Shown here: positions 41,235 through 48,520 of the stretch, piece by piece
Position numbering within the stretch: position 1 is the stretch's first letter
How the letters are laid out: each line of letters starts with the position of its first letter
Origin: Clostridia bacterium
Lineage (GTDB): Bacteria; Bacillota; Clostridia; Oscillospirales; CAG-272
Length of the DNA stretch: 64,000 nt
Direction of reading: 5' to 3'
Assembly (NCBI GenBank): GCA_017508665.1
Contig: JAFVYL010000013.1
Span: forward strand, 62,001-126,000
Notes under the pieces: generated by a model
What the model was told of the DNA's origin: nothing
What the model saw: the letters and a program-made list of their open reading frames with translations, nothing else
Database searches by the model: none
Translations under genes and position numbers: made by a program

Positions 41235-41945
41235 TTAGATGGATTCGAGTGCGAAAATTACTTCATCGAGCTTTTCGAGATCCTCTGCGATACTATTGGG
41301 AGTGTAGGGATGCTTAGCAGAGGGGTGAATGTTGACCTCAATGCCTACCGATCCTGCCGTGCCGCTTCTCGGGGGAGTTACCTGGATGTCTGTGGACGGG
41401 TAGTTTTCGGTAAGGTGGTTAATAATATTTCTCACATGATCAGCTGAGGTTATCTCTACGTACATACCGAATCTGGTGTGCCGTCTTGTCACCTTGTATT
41501 CGAAGCGGTGCATCATGGTTACAGCGATGACGGAGGCCAAGAAGGTCACGAGAGCACCCTCGTAGTAGCCTATACCGAGAGCGATACCGATGGTTGCCGC
41601 ACACCATATGCCTGCCGCGGTGGTAAGACCGGTGATCTGGAATCTACCCTTGATAAGTATAGTTCCCACACCGAGGAAACCGATGCCGGAGATTACCTGA
41701 GCCGCTATTCTGAGCGGATCGTTACCAAAATTGAGCACCTCAAAGGCGTACATTCCCGTCATGGATGTGAGTGTCGCGCCAAGACACACGAGTATGTGCG
41801 TACGCATACCTGCCGCGCGTCCCTGACGTCCTCGCTCCATACCGATTATAGTACCGACGATGAGCGCCATAAATATTCTGAATGCCGCTACGCCTAAATC
41901 TTTAAAAGAAAAGGTGGGAGCGGATGCTGAAAGTAAAAAGTTCAT
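41235..41945 (-). CDS. MgtC/SapB-family membrane protein
   Basis: 236 residues: an N-terminal hydrophobic domain with the family signature GMERGRQGRAAGMRTHILVCLGATL and SGIGFLGVGTILI, then a soluble C-terminal ACT-like domain (about 145-235). MgtC proteins are linked to Mg2+ limitation and membrane ATPase control in pathogens; in commensals the role is unclear. Start 41945 lies behind AAAGGAG. Own promoter and terminator. Confidence 0.9.
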   Translation of the reverse strand: MNFLLSASAPTFSFKDLGVAAFRIFMALIVGTIIGMERGRQGRAAGMRTHILVCLGATLTSMTGMYAFEVLNFGNDPLRIAAQVISGIGFLGVGTILIKGRFQITGLTTAAGIWCAATIGIALGIGYYEGALVTFLASVIAVTMMHRFEYKVTRRHTRFGMYVEITSADHVRNIINHLTENYPSTDIQVTPPRSGTAGSVGIEVNIHPSAKHPYTPNSIAEDLEKLDEVIFALESI

Positions 41946-41995
41946 ATATACTCCTTTCCTCACTCGTCGCGAGAGGGATATTGCTGTGGATATAT

Positions 41996-42024
41996 ATTTT
42001 AACACACTTTGCGCAAGTAGTCAA
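41996..42024 (-). promoter_or_regulatory. Promoter for mgtC
   Basis: Minus-strand TTGACT (42019-42024), 17-base spacer, TAAAAT (41996-42001). Confidence 0.7.
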
Positions 42025-42137
42025 CAAAAATTCATTAAACTTAATGAAAAGAAAAAGTTTTTCTGTTTTATCGGAAAAGATCCTCGCCCGTGCGTGTATT
42101 TATAATTTAAACATTTGTAAATTATATACGAAACTAC

Positions 42138-42166
42138 TTGACAATATTTGTACAGTATGATAGAAT
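42138..42166 (+). promoter_or_regulatory. Promoter of the T-box-metY-metA operon
   Basis: TTGACA (42138-42143), 17-base spacer, TAGAAT (42161-42166). Confidence 0.8.
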
Positions 42167-42173
42167 AGCTTCA

Positions 42174-42424
42174 AAGGCGAGGACGGAGAGGATCTCACAG
42201 ATACACTCACAGAGAGCCGCGGGTGGTGCGAGGCGGCAGTTGAAGGGTGAAGGTCTATGGCTCCCGAGTCGGCTGTTCGATACGTAGGGCAGCTCGCAAG
42301 TACAGCGTTATCACAGTACAGGACTTTTTCGCGAGTCCATGAGGCGCTTCGGCGCGAATTTGAGTGGTACCACGGCTGACAATGTCATTCGTCTCAAGTG
42401 TTGTGACGGGTGGCGTTTTTTTGT
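42174..42424 (+). promoter_or_regulatory. T-box riboswitch leader, predicted Met-tRNA specific
   Basis: A T-box leader: stem I with AGAGAGCCGCGGGTGGTGCGAGGCGGC features at 42211-42238, a candidate specifier ATG at 42257-42259 within GGTCTATGGCTCCC, the T-box core GAGTGGTACCACGG at 42362-42375, and a GGGTGGCG-T7 terminator end at 42408-42423. Uncharged tRNA-Met should stabilise the antiterminator and switch on metY-metA. Specificity is inferred from the codon position and from the genes downstream. Confidence 0.9.
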
Positions 42425-42454
42425 TTGCTTATAAATAAAAGAGAGGTAAGAAAG

Positions 42455-43744
42455 ATGAAAGAAAGAAAGGTAAGAATAGAAACAAGCTGTGTGCAGGGCG
42501 GTTATTCTCCGGCAAGCGGAGAGCCGAGACAGATTCCGATAATCCAGAGCACTACGTTCAAGTATGCGACCAGCGAGGATATGGGCAAGCTCTTTGACCT
42601 TGAGGCATCGGGATATTTCTACTCCAGACTTCAGAATCCCACCTGTGATACCGTCGCAGCGAGAATATGTGAGCTTGAGGGCGGCAGCGCGGCTATGCTT
42701 ACATCGTCCGGTCAGGCGGCAAACTTCTTTGCTATCTTCAATATCGCATCATGCGGAGATCACGTTATCTCGTCCTCTGCTATCTATGGCGGATCTTACA
42801 ACCTATTTGCCGTTACCATGAAGAAGATGGGCATATCCTTCACCTTCGTTTCTCCCGATGCGACAGAGGAAGAGCTTAATTCGGCTTTCAGACCTAACAC
42901 CAAGGCCGTGTTCGGTGAAACTATCGCAAACCCCGCACTCAACGTGTTGGATATTGAGCTCTTTGCCAAGTGCGCTCATGCCCACGGAGTTCCGCTTATC
43001 ATAGACAACACCTTTGCTACTCCCGTAAACTGCAGACCTATTGAGTGGGGCGCGGATATCGTAACACATTCCACTACAAAATATATGGACGGCCACGGCT
43101 CGGCTGTCGGCGGATGCATCGTCGATTCCGGCAACTTTGACTGGATGGCCTATGCCGACAAGTTCCCCGGACTCTGTACTCCGGACGATAGCTATCACGG
43201 TATAACTTATGCCGAGAAGTTTGGCAGAGAGGGTGCGTTTATTACCAAGTGCACGGCTCAGCTCATGCGCGACTTCGGATGCACTCAGTCTCCTCAGAGC
43301 GCGTTTCTCCTCGGTCTCGGCCTTGAGAGTCTGCACGTGAGAATGGAGAGACACTGTGAGAACGCGCTCGCGGTAGCAGAGTTCCTCAAATCCCACGAGA
43401 ACGTATCCTGGGTGAGATTCCCCGGACTCGAGGGCGATAAATATTACGATCTTGCTAAAAAGTATATGCCTAACGGCACTTGCGGTGTTATCAGCTTCGG
43501 TGTCAAGGGCGGCAGAGGAGCTGCAGAGAAATTTATGAAGAGCCTTAAGCTCGGTGCTATAGAAACACACGTTGCCGATGCCCGTACATGCTGCCTGCAT
43601 CCCGCGTCCGCAACACACAGACAGATGAACGACGAGGAGCTTATCGCGGCAGGCGTGTCAAGTGATCTTGTGAGATACTCCTGCGGTATTGAGAACAAGG
43701 ACGACCTTATTGCCGACCTCAAGCAGGCTCTTGAGAGCATCTGA
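42455..43744 (+). CDS. metY: O-acetylhomoserine sulfhydrylase (aminocarboxypropyltransferase)
   Basis: A PLP enzyme of the Cys/Met metabolism family, 429 residues, making homocysteine from O-acetylhomoserine and sulfide. Family motifs: YSRLQNPTCDTVAARICELEGG, SSGQAANFF, IIDNTFATPVNCRPIEWGADIVTHSTTKYMDGHG with the PLP lysine in STTKY. The segment NFDWMAYADKFPGLCTPDDSYHG fits MetY rather than MetB. ATG 42455 follows GAGAGGTAAG. First gene after the T-box, followed by metA. Confidence 0.93.
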   Translation: MKERKVRIETSCVQGGYSPASGEPRQIPIIQSTTFKYATSEDMGKLFDLEASGYFYSRLQNPTCDTVAARICELEGGSAAMLTSSGQAANFFAIFNIASCGDHVISSSAIYGGSYNLFAVTMKKMGISFTFVSPDATEEELNSAFRPNTKAVFGETIANPALNVLDIELFAKCAHAHGVPLIIDNTFATPVNCRPIEWGADIVTHSTTKYMDGHGSAVGGCIVDSGNFDWMAYADKFPGLCTPDDSYHGITYAEKFGREGAFITKCTAQLMRDFGCTQSPQSAFLLGLGLESLHVRMERHCENALAVAEFLKSHENVSWVRFPGLEGDKYYDLAKKYMPNGTCGVISFGVKGGRGAAEKFMKSLKLGAIETHVADARTCCLHPASATHRQMNDEELIAAGVSSDLVRYSCGIENKDDLIADLKQALESI

Positions 43745-43771
43745 TAACTATCATTTTATTGGAGAAAAATA

Positions 43772-44698
43772 ATGCCTATTAAAATTCCCAACGAGCTCCC
43801 CGCGGTGAGAACTCTTGAGTCGGAGAACATCTTCGTTATGACCGAAAAGCGCGCCATAACTCAGGATATCCGTCCCTTGAAAATACTTATACTCAACCTT
43901 ATGCCGACCAAGATAGACACCGAGACACAGCTCTCAAGACTTCTCGGCAATACTCCCTTGCAGGTTGAGATCGAGCTTATACACACCTCCACCCACAAAT
44001 CCAAGAACACCTCGGAAGATCATCTTCTTGCGTTTTACAAGGAGTTCTCTGACGTCAAGGACAGATACTTCGACGGACTCATCATTACCGGCGCACCGGT
44101 GGAGAAGATGGAGTTTGAGGAGGTGGAGTATTGGAATGAGCTGACCGAGATAATGGAGTGGTCAAAGACACACGTGCACAGCACTCTCCATATTTGCTGG
44201 GGTGCTCAGGCAGGACTCTATTACCATTACGGAATAAAAAAGCACCTGATGGACGAGAAGCTGTCCGGTGTTTACGCTCATACCGTTGACTACAAGAGAT
44301 CAATACTCTTCCGCGGCTTTGACGAGACCTTCTACGTGCCTCATTCAAGATACACTACGGTGAAGCGTGAGGATATAGAAGAGATACCCAATCTCAGAGT
44401 TCTCGCTTCGTCTGAGGAAGCTGGCGTTTATGCCGTTATAACACCCGGCGGAAAGCAGGTCTTTCTCACCGGACACTCGGAGTATGACGCGGTCACTCTT
44501 GAGAAAGAATATAAAAGAGATAAGGCTCTTGGAATAAATCCTAAAGTTCCAAAGAACTATTATCCCGGAGACGACGATACCAAGCCTCCGATGCTTACGT
44601 GGCGCGCACACGCGACGCTGCTGTTCACCAACTGGCTCAATTACTTTGTTTACCAGACTACACCTTACGATATAGTAAAGATCAAGGAAGAAAACTGA
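43772..44698 (+). CDS. metA: Homoserine O-acyltransferase, predicted acetyl-CoA specific
   Basis: Activates homoserine for sulfhydrylation. The 308-residue protein has the MetA fold with the catalytic Cys in HICWGAQAG, and HSRYTTV and TGHSEYD with the His and Glu. At the position that sets acyl choice it reads GAPVEKMEF; known studies on MetA link Glu here to acetyl-CoA and Gly to succinyl-CoA. That agrees with the O-acetylhomoserine enzyme encoded just upstream. Gap 27 bases, same operon. Confidence 0.93.
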   Translation: MPIKIPNELPAVRTLESENIFVMTEKRAITQDIRPLKILILNLMPTKIDTETQLSRLLGNTPLQVEIELIHTSTHKSKNTSEDHLLAFYKEFSDVKDRYFDGLIITGAPVEKMEFEEVEYWNELTEIMEWSKTHVHSTLHICWGAQAGLYYHYGIKKHLMDEKLSGVYAHTVDYKRSILFRGFDETFYVPHSRYTTVKREDIEEIPNLRVLASSEEAGVYAVITPGGKQVFLTGHSEYDAVTLEKEYKRDKALGINPKVPKNYYPGDDDTKPPMLTWRAHATLLFTNWLNYFVYQTTPYDIVKIKEEN

Positions 44699-44749
44699 TC
44701 CTTACAGATCCGGTGTGTGATGTAAAAATAAAAGGAAAGGAAAAACATT

Positions 44750-44977
44750 ATGAAAAAGATTATTTGCGGCGTAGAGTACGATACCGAGCTCTCTACTGTT
44801 GTTAAGAAGGTAACCAACGGTTACTACGGCGATCCCGCAGGCTACGAGGAGACTCTCTACGTTACCGAGGAAGGCAAGTATTTCCTCTACACCAACGGCG
44901 GCGAGGAGTCCAAGTATCCTACCGAGGGCATCAAGAGAATGTCCAAGAAGAGCGCTGAGGAATTTATCGCAGGCTAA
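44750..44977 (+). CDS. Small conserved-type hypothetical protein
   Basis: A 75-residue acidic protein MKKIICGVEYDTELSTVV..., with GYYGDPAGYEETLYVTEEGKYFLYTNGG in the middle. It resembles small proteins often seen in clostridial genomes without known function. AAAGGAAAGG precedes the start. It lies 51 bases after metA and could be read from the same transcript. The terminator at 45065 follows. Confidence 0.72.
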   Translation: MKKIICGVEYDTELSTVVKKVTNGYYGDPAGYEETLYVTEEGKYFLYTNGGEESKYPTEGIKRMSKKSAEEFIAG

Positions 44978-45064
44978 TTCGATTTAGCGTATTCCCCATT
45001 AAGGATAGAACGCTAAAACCAAGTTTGTCCCGAGGGGCAAGTGAAGTCTACTTCACTGACACAG

Positions 45065-45110
45065 AAAAAAGAGAGCAAATCGGTCACAGTGCCGTGATGC
45101 TCTCTTTTTT
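45065..45110 (+). terminator. Terminator after the met operon
   Basis: AAAAAAGAGAGC pairs with GCTCTCTTTTTT (45065-45076, 45099-45110). The stretch 44978-45060 before it holds a small GTGAAGT/ACTTCAC hairpin only. Confidence 0.88.
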
Positions 45111-45208
45111 ATTGGTAAAGGATAACCACGCTCTCCCGAAATGCTGTGCTTACACGGTGTGACGTGCCGCGGATTTTACGGAAATGATCTGACCTTATTT
45201 TTTAGCAC

Positions 45209-45237
45209 TTGACTAGCACAGATTAGTGTGATAGAAT
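45209..45237 (+). promoter_or_regulatory. Promoter for the BspA-like gene
   Basis: TTGACT (45209-45214), 17-base spacer, TAGAAT (45232-45237). Confidence 0.7.
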
Positions 45238-45276
45238 AAAATAAAAATGCCAAAAATGAGAAGAAAGGATACAGTT

Positions 45277-47007
45277 ATGAAAAAAACCTTGATTTTTCTA
45301 ATTGCCATATTTACCTTGGTTTCGCTTCTCTTTAGCTTTTCCGGATGTGAGATCATCAACGGTGTGATTGGTAATTCCGAGGAAATTCCCGAGGGTGAGA
45401 CCGATCCTGCAACCGGTGGCGGTACAAATCCCAACGGATCGGGCAACCAGACCGGAAATCAAACAGGAAATCAAACAGGAAATCAAACAGGAAATCAGAC
45501 AGGAAATCAGACAGGAAATCAGACAGGCAATCAGACAGGCAATCAGACAGGCAATCAAACCGGTAACCAGACCGGAGGCGGAACAAATACCGGAGAAAGT
45601 AACGGAAGCCGCGGCTTGTCATACAGAAAGTCATATGACGTTTACGTAGTATCCGGCATTGGCACATGCACCGATACGGATATAGTGATTCCCGATACTT
45701 ATAACGGACTGCGTGTTACGGCTGTCAGTTCCGATGCTTTTCTTGGAAATACAAGCATCACAAGCATAAAGTTCGGAAAACACATAGAGTATATAGGCTG
45801 CTATACAAACTGTACAAGTCTTAAGAGTATTACACTTCCCAACAATCTCGGCCTCATAGAGTCTCAGACGTTTTGGGGCTGCTCAAGTCTTACGAGTATA
45901 ACTATTCCCGACAGCGTCGTTTCTATAGGAATTAGCACTTTTGAGCGTTGTACGTCTCTTAAGAGCGTTGTTTTATCAAAGAATCTTAAGGAAATTGGAT
46001 CCAATGCGTTCGCATACTGTGAGTCTCTTGAGAGCATTACCTTGCCTAGCGGTTTGACAAGTATGGGTTACGGTGCTTTCCAGCATTGCTACAGTCTTAC
46101 CTCCATCAGCATACCGGGCAGCGTTGAGGAAATTGAGGATTATGCATTTACACAGTGTAACAATCTTTCAAGCCTCACTATTTCTAACGGTGTAAAGAAA
46201 ATAAGCGAAGAAGCATTTGAATATTGCTCAAAGCTTACAAATATAAATATACCGAACAGCGTTACTTCGATTGGCAATTATGCATTTACGGGATGCGAGC
46301 AGGCAACAAGTGTAACCATTGGCAACGGTGTAAAGACAATCGGTGAAAAAGCCTTCTCATATTGCAAGGCTCTTAATAACCTAATAATAGGAAACAGTCT
46401 TGAAACGATAGGAGAACAAGCGTTTAGCGATTGCGATGCATTGAAAACTGTTGTAATTCCCGACAGTGTCAAGAAAATCGAATGGGGCGCATTCTATAAT
46501 TGTAATAACATTGAGAGCGTATCTGTTGGCAACGGCATCGCTTACTTCAGCAACGTTGTATTTACGTCTACTAAATTTGAGTACAATGAGTATGCCGGCG
46601 GATTATATCTCGGAAATTCGAGCAATCCCTATGCGGTGCTTATGAAACTTACATTGGATGAAAGGTATGACGAGGCAGAAACACTGACTGTACATTCGGA
46701 TACCAAGGCTGTGGCAAGTCTCGCTATTAAAGCTTCGTACAGTCACGGCAGACATATTACGAGTATATTCTTCCCGGAGGGGCTTCTCGGACTTGGTGAC
46801 GGGTGTATTGAGAGCTTTGAATCCCTTGAGTCTATTGTTCTTCCCGAGAGCATTGAGTATATCGGAGCCGCCCTCATATCAGGAAGCGCGAAGCTTGAGA
46901 GAATATGCTACAAAGGAAGTCAAGAGCAGTGGGCACTTGTAGAAATCGATGAGTACAACAATTCGAATTTACTCGGCGCTACTATGGTGTATAATTACGG
47001 TAAATAA
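45277..47007 (+). CDS. BspA-like leucine-rich-repeat surface lipoprotein
   Basis: A 576-residue predicted lipoprotein with signal peptide MKKTLIFLIAIFTLVSLLFSFSGC, an acidic linker, eleven tandem NQTG units (45445-45576), and then about a dozen LRR_5/BspA repeats of about 23 residues (pattern SLTSITIPDSVVSIG..FERC). BspA-like proteins of gut and oral bacteria bind host matrix or other cells. The start is set by the signal peptide and by GAAAGGAT upstream. Single-gene unit. Confidence 0.9.
   Translation: MKKTLIFLIAIFTLVSLLFSFSGCEIINGVIGNSEEIPEGETDPATGGGTNPNGSGNQTGNQTGNQTGNQTGNQTGNQTGNQTGNQTGNQTGNQTGNQTGGGTNTGESNGSRGLSYRKSYDVYVVSGIGTCTDTDIVIPDTYNGLRVTAVSSDAFLGNTSITSIKFGKHIEYIGCYTNCTSLKSITLPNNLGLIESQTFWGCSSLTSITIPDSVVSIGISTFERCTSLKSVVLSKNLKEIGSNAFAYCESLESITLPSGLTSMGYGAFQHCYSLTSISIPGSVEEIEDYAFTQCNNLSSLTISNGVKKISEEAFEYCSKLTNINIPNSVTSIGNYAFTGCEQATSVTIGNGVKTIGEKAFSYCKALNNLIIGNSLETIGEQAFSDCDALKTVVIPDSVKKIEWGAFYNCNNIESVSVGNGIAYFSNVVFTSTKFEYNEYAGGLYLGNSSNPYAVLMKLTLDERYDEAETLTVHSDTKAVASLAIKASYSHGRHITSIFFPEGLLGLGDGCIESFESLESIVLPESIEYIGAALISGSAKLERICYKGSQEQWALVEIDEYNNSNLLGATMVYNYGK
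45445..45576 (+). repeat. 12-base tandem repeat encoding NQTG x11
   Basis: Eleven in-frame copies of a 12-base unit (type AATCAAACAGGA), with mostly third-base differences. It makes a flexible hydrophilic stalk and could vary in copy number between strains. Confidence 0.93.
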
Positions 47008-47061
47008 CCAAGCATATTAATTATATAGGTATAATTGAATACCGCTTCTGACACGTAATTT

Positions 47062-47112
47062 AAAAGAGCAAGAATAGAAAGGTTTTTTCCTTCTACTCTT
47101 GCTCTTTTTTTA
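47062..47112. terminator. Bidirectional terminator between BspA-like and DMT genes
   Basis: AAAGAGCAAGAATAGAAAGG pairs with CCTTCTACTCTTGCTCTTT around TTTTTT. It overlaps the stop codon of the minus-strand DMT gene. Confidence 0.87.
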
Positions 47113-48039
47113 TTCTTCTGTTCTTTTTTGCTTTCTGACAATTGCTTTCACGTCGATTTGCGAGAGAATTACCGCGACGAGCACGATAGCGCATCCGAGG
47201 TATTCGCGCGGAGTGAGTGTCTTACCGAGAAACAGAGCCGTGCCGATCACACCAAACACCGATTCGAGTGAGAGTATGATCGATGCGGCGGCAGGGTTGA
47301 CTCCCTTCTGACCGATTATCTGCAGGGTGTAGGCAATTCCGCTTGAGCCAATGCCGAGGAAAAGCAGCGGCATAGCATTTGGTAAGATGAGCGAGAACTC
47401 GGATGGGCCCTCGGCTATGAGAGCAATTACAAGATTCACCGCCGCTGCTGTGAAGAACTGTACCATTGACATTCTGATACCGTCACACTTGGGCGAGAAG
47501 TGGTCTATCGTGAGAATATGTATAGGGAATATCATAGACGCGGCTACGACAAGCAGGTCCGAGGGGGCTACCGTAAGGTTGTCCTTTATACAGAGGAAAT
47601 AGAAGCCGATAACCGCGATTGCAATACTGATCCACACGTTTACGGGCGCTTTCTTTTTGAGCGCAAGCGCATATACGGGAACGAGTACCACGTAGAGCGC
47701 TGTGATAAACGCCGCCTTGCCGCCGTCTGTGCCGGAGTTTATTCCTATTTGCTGAAACGCCGATGCGATGACCAGCACACAGCCGATTATAACTCCGCCG
47801 ATAAGCTCATATTTGTTGAGGTCGATGCCGCGTTTTGAGAAGAGCCGCCTGTCCGTGCCGGCGAGCTTGTCGAACATCATGACTACACCGATGAGGAACA
47901 CACCTCCGACAATGCTCCTCGCAAATCCGAGAGTGAAGGCGCCCATATCCGATGCCGCATCCTGTGCTGCAAAGGCGAATCCCCAGATCACCGCCGCGAT
48001 AAAGAGCAGGGCGGTGGATATATATTTCTTATTGCTCAT
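47110..48039 (-). CDS. DMT-superfamily transporter (EamA type)
   Basis: A 309-residue membrane protein with ten helices in two EamA repeats: ALLFIAAVIWGFAFAAQ at the start, and GIGSSGIAYTLQIIGQKGVNPAAASIILSLESVFGVIGTALFLGKTLTPREYLGCAIVLVAV in the second repeat. It probably exports metabolites or amino acids; substrate unknown. Start 48039 has GGAG close by; an in-frame ATG further up (48084) overlaps the promoter. Confidence 0.9.
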   Translation of the reverse strand: MSNKKYISTALLFIAAVIWGFAFAAQDAASDMGAFTLGFARSIVGGVFLIGVVMMFDKLAGTDRRLFSKRGIDLNKYELIGGVIIGCVLVIASAFQQIGINSGTDGGKAAFITALYVVLVPVYALALKKKAPVNVWISIAIAVIGFYFLCIKDNLTVAPSDLLVVAASMIFPIHILTIDHFSPKCDGIRMSMVQFFTAAAVNLVIALIAEGPSEFSLILPNAMPLLFLGIGSSGIAYTLQIIGQKGVNPAAASIILSLESVFGVIGTALFLGKTLTPREYLGCAIVLVAVILSQIDVKAIVRKQKRTEE

Positions 48040-48067
48040 AAAATCTCCGTTGAATTTAGATATGGAT

Positions 48068-48097
48068 ATTCTATCACTTCGCATCAGCTCTTGTCAA
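48068..48097 (-). promoter_or_regulatory. Promoter for the DMT gene
   Basis: Minus-strand TTGACA (48092-48097), 18-base spacer, TAGAAT (48068-48073). Confidence 0.65.
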
Positions 48098-48337
48098 GGC
48101 GGAGAGCCCTTTTTTGTATTTATCCCAAAATCTTGATATAATTATGTACTTTTTCGCTTCGGTAAATGAGAAATGCAAAATAGATATACGGAGAAAAAAA
48201 CACGCGATTTTTATGTAAAACTTACAATCTTAAAAAACTTCTGCCCGAGATTATTTTATACCTCAAAACAAGAAACGATAAAAAAGCGGAAAAACACCAT
48301 TTTTTAGCAATTTTTTCCGAGCCAAAAATTTCCAAAA

Positions 48338-48353
48338 ACACAACATGTTGTGA
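48338..48353 (+). promoter_or_regulatory. NrdR box 1
   Basis: ACACAACATGTTGTGA, a 16-base palindrome of NrdR type, 32 bases (three helical turns) before box 2. Confidence 0.82.
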
Positions 48354-48361
48354 TTTTGCTA

Positions 48362-48390
48362 TTGACAAGACACTAAATATAGTGTATAAT
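48362..48390 (+). promoter_or_regulatory. Consensus promoter of nrdD
   Basis: TTGACA (48362-48367), 17-base spacer, TATAAT (48385-48390). The spacer is covered by NrdR box 2. Confidence 0.88.
48370..48385 (+). promoter_or_regulatory. NrdR box 2
   Basis: ACACTAAATATAGTGT, close to the NrdR consensus, between the -35 and -10 boxes. Binding should block RNA polymerase, giving ATP/dATP-dependent repression. Confidence 0.88.
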
Positions 48391-48394
48391 AAGT

Positions 48395-48487
48395 TCACTC
48401 GTCGCTCACCAACAAAAATGGAGAGTGATGGTTTTTTTAACGATATCGTCGCGTACGCGTGGTGTTTTTCGCGCGGCGCGTCACACC
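48395..48487 (+). promoter_or_regulatory. Structured nrdD leader, possible attenuator
   Basis: TCACTC (48395-48400) can pair with GAGTGA (48423-48428), followed by TGG and seven T, which resembles an early terminator. A second hairpin, GGTGT/ACACC, lies at 48461-48487. The real ribosome site AAAGGAAAG follows at about 48508. Confidence 0.45.
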
Positions 48488-48520
48488 ATATTAACACTAT
48501 ATTAATGAAAGGAAAGAGAT

